Shown here: positions 51,218 through 58,379 of the stretch, in pieces | Layout: each line of letters begins with the position of its first letter | How positions within the stretch are numbered: the stretch's first letter is position 1 | DNA from: JABMQB01 sp964408795 | GTDB lineage: Bacteria > Bacteroidota > Bacteroidia > Bacteroidales > Prolixibacteraceae | Length of the DNA: 64,000 nucleotides | Direction: 5' to 3' | Assembly (NCBI GenBank): GCA_964408795.1 | Contig: CAYPAW010000074.1 | Coordinates: forward strand, 5,997 to 69,996 | Position numbers and translations under genes: made by a program | The notes under the pieces: generated by a model | Told to the model about the DNA's origin: nothing | Seen by the model: the letters and a program-made list of their open reading frames with translations, nothing else | Databases searched by the model: none

Positions 51218-51562
51218 TTATTTAACTTTATCAACCACTGCTTTAAAAGCATCCGGATGATTCATTGCCAGATCAGCCAGTACTTTCCGGTTGATTTCAA
51301 TGGCATTCTTTTTCAATAATCCCATCAATTGGGAATAGGACAACCCATGCAACCGGGCTCCTGCATTAATGCGTTGGATCCACAAGGCACGAAAGGTTCT
51401 TTTTTTGGCTTTTCTGTCACGGTAGGCATACTGCAATCCTTTTTCATAGGTGTTCTTGGCTACCGTCCATACATTTTTACGTGATCCGAAATAACCTCTT
51501 GTTCTTTTTAATATTCTTTTTCTTCGGGCACGTGATGCTGTTTTATTCACACTTCTGGGCAT
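51218..51562 (-). CDS. rplT: 50S ribosomal protein L20
   Basis: This 114-residue basic protein is typical L20: MPRSVNKTASRARRKRILKRTRGYFGSRKNV and RALWIQRINAGARLHGLSYSQLMGLLKK. It binds 23S rRNA early in assembly and, in E. coli, represses its own operon. The 98-base gap from rpmI contains a small hairpin (GGAATC..GATTCC) that might be regulatory. Confidence 0.98.
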   Translation of the reverse strand: MPRSVNKTASRARRKRILKRTRGYFGSRKNVWTVAKNTYEKGLQYAYRDRKAKKRTFRALWIQRINAGARLHGLSYSQLMGLLKKNAIEINRKVLADLAMNHPDAFKAVVDKVK

Positions 51563-51660
51563 ACTTTTCTTTTTTTTGGCAATAAGCGCTCCGCCTTAAC
51601 GGAATCTTTGATGCTTGATTCCCTGGTTTAAAACTCATTTACTTTTCACAATGGAAACCT

Positions 51661-51858
51661 CTATTTCATATTCAACAGCAGTTTTACGCTTTTCTCATTG
51701 GTTTTATCAATAATGGCCCATTTACCAAGATTGCGTTTACGTTTTTTGCTTTTTTTTGTCAGAATATGGCTTTTATACGCATGTTTCCTTTTAATTTTTC
51801 CTGTTCCGGTAATCCTGAACCTTTTTTTGGCTCCGGAATTTGTTTTCATCTTCGGCAT
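51661..51858 (-). CDS. rpmI: 50S ribosomal protein L35
   Basis: This is a 65-residue strongly basic protein with the L35 pattern (MPKMKTNSGAKKRFRITGTGKIKRKHAYKSHILTKKSKKRKRNL). It lies between infC and rplT, as in most bacteria. Confidence 0.97.
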   Translation of the reverse strand: MPKMKTNSGAKKRFRITGTGKIKRKHAYKSHILTKKSKKRKRNLGKWAIIDKTNEKSVKLLLNMK

Positions 51859-51889
51859 TTCCTGCTAATTTTAATTTCTCAAAGAACTT

Positions 51890-52453
51890 TTATTTATTTT
51901 TAGGTGAAATAACCATAATCATTCGTTTTCCTTCCAGTTTAGGCAGTTGTTCTACTTTTCCCAGTTCTTCCAGTTCGCTGGCGAGGCGCAACAAGAGGAT
52001 TTCCCCCTGTTCTTTAAACAAAATGGAACGTCCTTTAAAAAACACATAGGCTTTCACTTTTGCTCCATCTTTCAGAAATTTCTCAGCGTGCCTAAGTTTA
52101 AACTGGAAATCGTGATCATCGGTATTGGGGCCGAAGCGGATTTCTTTCACCACGACCTTTACCGCTTTTGCTTTCATTAGCTTCTGTTTCTTTTTCTGTT
52201 GATAAAGAAACTTTGAATAATCAATGATCTTGCATACAGGAGGATCGGCATTGGGAGAAATTTCCACCAGATCGAGATTCATTTCATCGGCCCATTTCAA
52301 GGCATCCCGTAGGGGATAAACTCCTGGTTCGTCTATGTTATCTCCAACCACACGAACCTTGGGAGCCGTGATCTTATGATTGATTCTGTGCTGCGGACTG
52401 GTATCGACCCGACGTCCCCTGTAATTCCTTGGATTGTTTCTTCGTACAGCTAT
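51890..52453 (-). CDS. infC: translation initiation factor IF-3, apparent AUA start
   Basis: This 187-residue IF-3 has its N-domain start conserved at SPQHRINHKITAPKVRVVGDN and the C-domain RNA-binding core LVEISPNADPPVCKIIDYSKF. No ATG, GTG or TTG exists in frame between the in-frame TAG at about 52468 and an internal GTG at 52351, which would cut 34 conserved residues. An AUA codon at 52453 sits 8 bases after AGGAGG. Non-canonical starts of infC (AUU in E. coli) mediate IF-3 autoregulation, and AUA would fit the same logic. The gene is 20 bases after thrS. Confidence 0.93.
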   Translation of the reverse strand: MAVRRNNPRNYRGRRVDTSPQHRINHKITAPKVRVVGDNIDEPGVYPLRDALKWADEMNLDLVEISPNADPPVCKIIDYSKFLYQQKKKQKLMKAKAVKVVVKEIRFGPNTDDHDFQFKLRHAEKFLKDGAKVKAYVFFKGRSILFKEQGEILLLRLASELEELGKVEQLPKLEGKRMIMVISPKNK

Positions 52454-52461
52454 ATCTAAAC

Positions 52462-52467
52462 CCTCCT
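52462..52467 (-). promoter_or_regulatory. strong Shine-Dalgarno AGGAGG of infC
   Basis: On the minus strand AGGAGG ends 8 bases before the AUA codon at 52453. Such a strong site is unusual in this window and compensates for the weak start codon. Confidence 0.8.
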
Positions 52468-52473
52468 ATATGA

Positions 52474-54423
52474 TTAGTTCGTTAATCCTGTTACTTGTTT
52501 ACTGACTTCTTCCTTTACCCGATTTACAAACTCCTCCCACTTCATAGTCCCTTGATCTCCAACACCTTGTCTGCGCACTGAAACCATTTCTGTCGATGAT
52601 TCTTTTTCACCGACAATCAGGAGGTAGGGAATATGTTTCAGTTCGTTATCGCGTATCTTCCTACCAATCTTCTCATTACGGTCATCAATGACGGTGCGAA
52701 TATCGGAATTATTTAGAAAATTTAAAACTTTTTTTGCATAATCGTTCATCTTTTCACTTATGGGGAGGATGACGGCCTGTTCCGGGGCCAACCAGAGGGG
52801 GAATTTTCCGGCTGTATGCTCAATGAGAACAGCCACGAAACGTTCCAGGGATCCAAAGGGTGCTCTGTGGATCATTACGGGGCGGTGTTTTTGGTTGTCG
52901 GCTCCGGTATATTCCAGGTTGAAGCGTTCCGGCAGGTTGTAATCCACCTGAATGGTTCCCAGTTGCCAGCTCCGGCCCAGTGCATCCTTGATCATAAAAT
53001 CTAACTTTGGCCCGTAAAAAGCTGCTTCTCCTTTCACGGTCACTGTATTCAATCCTTTTTCCTCACACGCTTCCACGATAGCCTGTTCTGCTTTATCCCA
53101 GTTTTCAGGGGTTCCGATATATTTTTCGGAATTTTCCGGATCGCGGAGTGAGATCTGGGTTACGTAATCTTCAAACTGCAAAGCCTTGAAAATAATGAAT
53201 ACGATGTCGATGACTTTTTTAAACTCTTCTTTCAGCTGATCGGGACGACAAAAAATATGGGCATCGTCCTGCGTGAATCCCCTGACTCGTGTCAGTCCGT
53301 GCAATTCACCGCTCTGTTCATACCGGTATACGGTTCCGAATTCAGCCATGCGGATGGGAAGATCTTTATAGGAATGGGGCCGGGCTTTGTAGATCTCACA
53401 ATGATGGGGGCAGTTCATTGGTTTCAGCATATACTCTTCCCCTTCAGCAGGAGTTTTGATGGTCTGAAACGAATCCTGGCCGTACTTCTGAAAATGACCC
53501 GACATTTTGTAAAGTTTCACATCCCCGATATGGGGGGTGATCACCTGCAAATACCCATATTTTTTCTGCACCTTTTTGAGAAAATCTTCCAGGAGTTCCC
53601 TCAACTGAGCTCCTTTGGGCATCCATAGGGGAAGTCCCTGCCCTACTGTTTCGGAGAAGGTGAACAGCTCCATCTCTTTCCCAATTTTCCTGTGGTCTCT
53701 TTTTTTTGCTTCTTCGATCAGGGTCAGGTATTCATCCAGCATTTTCTGTTTGGGAAACGAAACCCCGTAAATCCGGGTGAGCATTTTGTTTTTTTCATCC
53801 CCCCGCCAGTATGCACCGGCTATGGAAGTAAGCTTAATGGCTTTAATCCATCCGGTATCCGGCAGATGCGGACCCCGGCAGAGGTCGGTAAACTGACCTT
53901 GTTGGTATAACGTTATGGTTCCGTCTTCCAGTTCTTCAATCAATTCCAATTTCAAGGCATCTCCTTTTTCTTTGAACAGAGCCAATGCCTCTTTTTTGGA
54001 TATTTCTCTGCGCACGATGGCATTTTTCTGCCGTGCCAGTTCGATCATCTTCCGTTCGATTTTCTCCAGGTCATTTTCGGTCAGTTGTTGTCCGTCCGGA
54101 AGCTCCACATCGTAATAAAAGCCGGTATCTATGCTGGGGCCTATTCCGAAGTGTGTTCCCGGGTACAATGCTTCGATGGCCTCGGCCATCAAGTGGGCTG
54201 AGGAGTGCCAAAAGGCCTCTTTCCCTTCCCGGTCTTCCCAGGTATGCAATTTAATTTCCGCATCTTTCGTGATTTCCCGCGTCAGATCCCAAACCTCATG
54301 ATTGACAGTTACAGACAATACATCCTTCGCCAGGCGGTTGGATAACGAACGGGCAATCTCCCCTCCGGAGATTCCTGCTTCGTATTCTCGGACACTCTTA
54401 TCGGGAAAAGTTATCTTTATCAT
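52474..54423 (-). CDS. thrS: threonyl-tRNA synthetase
   Basis: This 649-residue synthetase has an N-terminal TGS domain (MIKITFPDKSVREYEAGISGGEIARSLS) and an editing domain with HSSAHLMAEAIEALYP and GPHLPDTGWIKAIKL. The class II core has motif 2 (RMAEFGTVYRYEQSGELHGLTRVRGFTQDDAHIF) and motif 3 (HRAPFGSLERFVAVLIEH), and the anticodon domain follows. Zinc ligands include Cys in MNCPHHCEIY. It heads the thrS-infC-rpmI-rplT operon. Confidence 0.98.
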   Translation of the reverse strand: MIKITFPDKSVREYEAGISGGEIARSLSNRLAKDVLSVTVNHEVWDLTREITKDAEIKLHTWEDREGKEAFWHSSAHLMAEAIEALYPGTHFGIGPSIDTGFYYDVELPDGQQLTENDLEKIERKMIELARQKNAIVRREISKKEALALFKEKGDALKLELIEELEDGTITLYQQGQFTDLCRGPHLPDTGWIKAIKLTSIAGAYWRGDEKNKMLTRIYGVSFPKQKMLDEYLTLIEEAKKRDHRKIGKEMELFTFSETVGQGLPLWMPKGAQLRELLEDFLKKVQKKYGYLQVITPHIGDVKLYKMSGHFQKYGQDSFQTIKTPAEGEEYMLKPMNCPHHCEIYKARPHSYKDLPIRMAEFGTVYRYEQSGELHGLTRVRGFTQDDAHIFCRPDQLKEEFKKVIDIVFIIFKALQFEDYVTQISLRDPENSEKYIGTPENWDKAEQAIVEACEEKGLNTVTVKGEAAFYGPKLDFMIKDALGRSWQLGTIQVDYNLPERFNLEYTGADNQKHRPVMIHRAPFGSLERFVAVLIEHTAGKFPLWLAPEQAVILPISEKMNDYAKKVLNFLNNSDIRTVIDDRNEKIGRKIRDNELKHIPYLLIVGEKESSTEMVSVRRQGVGDQGTMKWEEFVNRVKEEVSKQVTGLTN

Positions 54424-54499
54424 CCTTGTCTAACATCATTTTTTATTAAGGGTGCAAAGATATACAATCTTGTATGGAATACAACAGGTTCTTAGCCTA

Positions 54500-56380
54500 T
54501 TATTTTGCTACAACCAGTTTAGCTGCCCGGTCTTTTTCTGTTGGATTCGTATGATCGGGAAATGACGGCAGTTCAAGAATTCCATCCTTCCCGGAAGCGA
54601 TCCTTACCTGATTTTCCCAGGTTCCGGTTTCCGGATTAAACCATGAAAGCGTATATTCTGTGGATGGAATGAATCCTTTCAGTACCGGTAATACAGAATG
54701 ATTTTCAAAATAGAGCAGGGCAAAATTTTTATCCGGAGTACGCATCATGTAAGCCCATCCGTCAAGTCCTTGTTCCGGGCTTCCCGGAGCTTTTCGGGGG
54801 TATATATCATTCGCTGCCGGCTCCAGAAATCCGTATTTATTTCCTTCCGAGAGCACAAAATTTCTCAGGTACTGCATATATTCCGCCGACCGGTACTTGA
54901 GGGCGTTCCAGATATGTGGGCGGAAGCCTTCGGGTTCCCCGGTGGAGGTGATGTCATAGGCGGCGGTTCCGTGTACATGACCGGATAGTCCACCGGAGAG
55001 TACCGATCCGTACATCTGAGCCCGTGAAAAATAAGCATCTCTTTCGGAATCAGCCTTAGGGCGTTCTCCTCCGGGTCTGTTAATTACATGGTCCCACCCC
55101 GTATAGTAAGGTTCAAAATTAATGGCCGGATAGGGGGGCTCCAGGTGAAACAACGTGTCGAGGGCTCCGGAGACCCTGTGATCACGGGGTTTATTGCCTA
55201 CACTGTGCATGGTCAGCCATGGACAGGCATTCGCATGACGGAACTGGCGGTAGGTGGAGTTATTGATCAGTGTGGTATGTATCTTTGTAAAGGGGGGTTT
55301 CCCATAAGTATTCAGATGATGGGTTAGCGCTTCGTTGAATTCATCGGCTGTGAGACTGTAATCGGCAGGAATCCAGTCCAGGTGAATCCCACTGAAGAGA
55401 ATATTCCAGGCACCATACCGCGATAACAGGTACTGAACAAAACGTGCATAGGATTCATTGAAATGAAAATAAGCATCCCATGAAGGGCATACATCCCGGC
55501 GGACCGTTTCCAGTAAGGGCACAAATCCCTGATCCGATAAATGCTTTATTTTTTTATCCAGGCTTTGAAAATATTCCGGCACGATCCGGTTGAAATCAGC
55601 TACTCCCGGATGGTTTGTGGATGGCCAAAAAGGAAGATTCCCGTTTTCATCCCGCATATCTTTTGCAGTCAGTTGGTTATCATCTGCATAATATCCGAAT
55701 TTCTCCCAGGCATTCCGAAGATATATTCCGTTTTCATCGGCATAGGTAGCAGGATGATGATCGGCTTCCCAATTCGGAAAACAGGAGATCATGCTTACGG
55801 AATTGAATCCTTGTTTTTTACGGAAAGCCACTGCATCCTCAAAGCCGATTCCCGGTCCCGGGATATAGTTCTCTGAGGAGTGTGTTCCACGAAATGGCAA
55901 ACGCCAGGTACTGCCAGCCAGCCAGGTATCCCCTACCAGAAAAAAAGGAGTTTCATCAGCATACTGAAGGGCATGACCATTGGGTGTTGGTTCTATAAAC
56001 CCCCGGCGGTTGGGATTGATCTCTTTTTCCTGATCCTCCCAGAGGACCACGTTGAACTGCCCCGACAAGCCATTTAATCCCTGGTCACCGGGTTGATTCG
56101 AACCGGATCGCCAATGCCAGACTCCGGGTCCTGTTGCAACCAGGCGCACTTTGTATGTTTTTCCTCCATCCCAGAAACCATAGATCCTTTTCGAAAAATC
56201 CGGCCCTTTCAAGTCAACCCAACAGGTAACATCCGTATAGTAATTGGCATAATCCAAAGCAGCGGTAAACTCAAGTTCCTGCATTTCCCAGGGATGTATA
56301 TCCTCTGGTGAGGATTTATCCAGAGCAATCCTGTTTGTAAATGCGATCAGGATAAAAAGGGAATTTAATAGTAATTGCAT
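54500..56380 (-). CDS. DUF5060/DUF4038 glycoside hydrolase (apiosidase-like)
   Basis: This 626-residue exported enzyme has a signal peptide (about 1-21). A DUF5060 beta domain (about 25-120, VTCWVDLKGPDFSKRIYGFWDGGKTYKVRL) precedes the DUF4038 TIM barrel (about 130-510, FFLVGDTWLAGSTWRLPFRG). A C-terminal beta domain (about 530-626, FALLYFENHSVLPVLKGF) follows. Related GH140 enzymes cleave apiose from pectin, but the exact substrate cannot be set here. Confidence 0.85.
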   Translation of the reverse strand: MQLLLNSLFILIAFTNRIALDKSSPEDIHPWEMQELEFTAALDYANYYTDVTCWVDLKGPDFSKRIYGFWDGGKTYKVRLVATGPGVWHWRSGSNQPGDQGLNGLSGQFNVVLWEDQEKEINPNRRGFIEPTPNGHALQYADETPFFLVGDTWLAGSTWRLPFRGTHSSENYIPGPGIGFEDAVAFRKKQGFNSVSMISCFPNWEADHHPATYADENGIYLRNAWEKFGYYADDNQLTAKDMRDENGNLPFWPSTNHPGVADFNRIVPEYFQSLDKKIKHLSDQGFVPLLETVRRDVCPSWDAYFHFNESYARFVQYLLSRYGAWNILFSGIHLDWIPADYSLTADEFNEALTHHLNTYGKPPFTKIHTTLINNSTYRQFRHANACPWLTMHSVGNKPRDHRVSGALDTLFHLEPPYPAINFEPYYTGWDHVINRPGGERPKADSERDAYFSRAQMYGSVLSGGLSGHVHGTAAYDITSTGEPEGFRPHIWNALKYRSAEYMQYLRNFVLSEGNKYGFLEPAANDIYPRKAPGSPEQGLDGWAYMMRTPDKNFALLYFENHSVLPVLKGFIPSTEYTLSWFNPETGTWENQVRIASGKDGILELPSFPDHTNPTEKDRAAKLVVAK

Positions 56381-56598
56381 TTTTCGTGGTGTTGATTAAT
56401 TTATGACTTATTTGTTGTATGTCATTAAGTTCCTGATTTATTTTTCCGGTACCGTTCCATGATTTGGTTTTACTATTCCAACCGCAAAATACCAAAGATT
56501 TTTGTTCCTGAAAAAAAATTATGAGAAGCGTTTCTCTGGATGAAATCAAGAAACAAAGGAAAATTCCTTAGAATATTCTGTTTAATAAAATAATATCC

Positions 56599-56606
56599 TA
56601 TATTTA
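56599..56606 (+). promoter_or_regulatory. near-consensus -7 element TATATTTA of the MATE gene
   Basis: TATATTTA differs from TAnnTTTG only in the last base. Transcription near 56613 would give a leader of about 125 bases containing a 16-codon ORF and a hairpin. Confidence 0.45.
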
Positions 56607-56628
56607 CACCATCAATAAACATACGGCC

Positions 56629-56679
56629 ATGAAGTTTTCGATTTACATTATTGCCCCGATAATTCCTGTGCTATCATAA
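56629..56679 (+). CDS. possible 16-residue leader peptide upstream of the MATE gene
   Basis: The frame MKFSIYIIAPIIPVLS ends in TAA. Its last codons overlap the first arm of a hairpin: TTCCTGT (56663-56669) pairs with ACAGGAA (56679-56685), with the stop inside the loop. A ribosome finishing this peptide would cover the hairpin, as in translational or transcriptional attenuation of drug-efflux genes. A T-rich stretch follows (TTATTTTCTTTTTTG). No ribosome site is clear, so this is a suggestion. Confidence 0.35.
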   Translation: MKFSIYIIAPIIPVLS

Positions 56680-56737
56680 CAGGAACAACAGCCGCGTGTT
56701 ATTTTCTTTTTTGAGTCATCCTTTTTAACATTTTATC

Positions 56738-58177
56738 ATGTCTGGCAAAAAGTCACCCTATTTGTCAGGGTTCATATCAAAAAAATTCGATATCAGGCAA
56801 TTTTGGAAAGATTGCAAGGAAGCGATATCGGGCACCGAGAGGGATTTCACCCAGACGAGTCCTGGTAAAGCTATCATGATACTGGCGATCCCCATGGTTT
56901 TGGAGATGGCGATGGAATCGGTATTTGCCATTGTAGATATTTTCTTTGTTTCCAAGCTGGGTGCTGGAGCTGTAGCCACAGTAGGCATTACGGAATCGGT
57001 AATGACCCTTGTTTATGCGCTTGGCGCCGGATTGAGTGTAGCCACCACTGCTCTGGTATCACGGAGAATCGGCGAAAAGAAGAAGAAGGAAGCGTCGGTA
57101 GTTGCATTTCAGGCGATTCTGGCCGGATTTTTTGTTTCGATGGTCATATCCGTGCCGGGAATTCTCTATGCCAAGCCTTTTTTGAAAGTCATGGGCGCCA
57201 CGGAGCAGATGATCCAGGAGTATTTTTGGTATCCGGCTTTGATGTTTGGCGGCAATATGGTGATCATGCTTCTGTTTATCATCAATGCTGTTTTCCGGAG
57301 CTCCGGGGATGCCGCAATATCCATGCGGATTATGTGGTTTGCCAACATCATCAATATGATCCTGGATCCTTTGTTGATTTTTGGTATCGGTCCTTTTCCG
57401 GAATTGGGTATCATGGGAGCTGCGCTGGCTACCAATATAGGCAGGTTTCTGGCCGTGCTGTATCAGTTTTTTGTATTATTCAGCGGGAAGCACCGGGTTC
57501 GCTTATACCTGAGCAGTATCAAACTGAAGATTCAGGTTATGGGTAAGCTGCTGAGAATCTCAGCAGGCGGCATCCTGCAAAACCTCATAGCCACTTCCAG
57601 CTGGATTTTGCTGGTGCGCATTATCTCCTCCTCAGGACCAGATGCCCTGGCCGGTTATACCATCGCTATACGGATCATCCTGTTCGTATTGCTGCCAGCC
57701 TCCGGATTAAGCAATGCTGCTTCCACCCTGGTAGGACAAAACCTGGGTGCCGGGCAACCTGAAAAAGCGGAACGATCGGTATGGTTAACCGGCTACATCA
57801 ACATGATCTTAATGGGAGTCGTTGGCTTCGTTCTAATCCTTGTCCCGGAACCCGCCATCCGACTGTTTATTGATTCTCCGGAGGTAGTTCACAATGGAGT
57901 GAAATGTCTGCGAATCATCAGTTACGGATTCATCCTTTACGGACTGGGAATGGCTATGTTCCAGGGTTTTAATGGCAGCGGGGATACCATGACCCCAACC
58001 ATAGCCTGTTTCTTCTGCTTCTGGTTGATTGAAATACCCCTCGCCTATCTCCTTGCCATAATACTGGATATGGGCATCACCGGAGCATCCACAGCGATTG
58101 TCACCGCTGAATCCCTGCTGGCTCTGACCGGTCTTGTCCTGTTCAAACGGGGAAAATGGAAGCTGCGGAAAGTGTAA
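56738..58177 (+). CDS. MATE-family efflux transporter
   Basis: This 479-residue inner-membrane protein has twelve predicted TM helices. The first 48 residues are charged and cytoplasmic. The MatE repeats show AIPMVLEMAMESVFAIVDIFFVSKLGAGAVATVGITESV and GLSNAASTLVGQNLGAGQPEKAERSVW. MATE proteins expel cationic drugs or metabolites with Na+ or H+. A possible leader peptide and hairpin lie upstream. The substrate is unknown. Confidence 0.92.
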   Translation: MSGKKSPYLSGFISKKFDIRQFWKDCKEAISGTERDFTQTSPGKAIMILAIPMVLEMAMESVFAIVDIFFVSKLGAGAVATVGITESVMTLVYALGAGLSVATTALVSRRIGEKKKKEASVVAFQAILAGFFVSMVISVPGILYAKPFLKVMGATEQMIQEYFWYPALMFGGNMVIMLLFIINAVFRSSGDAAISMRIMWFANIINMILDPLLIFGIGPFPELGIMGAALATNIGRFLAVLYQFFVLFSGKHRVRLYLSSIKLKIQVMGKLLRISAGGILQNLIATSSWILLVRIISSSGPDALAGYTIAIRIILFVLLPASGLSNAASTLVGQNLGAGQPEKAERSVWLTGYINMILMGVVGFVLILVPEPAIRLFIDSPEVVHNGVKCLRIISYGFILYGLGMAMFQGFNGSGDTMTPTIACFFCFWLIEIPLAYLLAIILDMGITGASTAIVTAESLLALTGLVLFKRGKWKLRKV

Positions 58178-58187
58178 TAAGGAAAGA

Positions 58188-58222
58188 ACCAAGAACCAAG
58201 AATCAAGAATCAAGAACCAGGA
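58188..58222 (+). repeat. short A-rich tandem repeat AAGAACC/AAGAATC
   Basis: Seven- to eight-base units (AAGAACC, AAGAACC, AAGAATC, AAGAATC, AAGAACC) follow the MATE gene. GAATCAAGAACCAGGA (58207-58222) recurs as an exact inverted copy at 61620-61635, beyond the GH2 gene. The gap 58223-58379 also carries degenerate palindromic sequence (CGCTTCGTCGCTCGCGTTGTCGTAG). Confidence 0.7.
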
Positions 58223-58379
58223 AAACAATAGAAATCCGTTTTCAAGGTTGTCCACTCGCTTCGTCGCTCGCGTTGTCGTAGTTGTCTGCTCACTACGTTT
58301 GCTTTGTTGTAGTTCTTATGTTGCCAGCAATGCATAACAACAACGAAAACAAGAACAATTACCTTCTTCTTCCTTCCTC

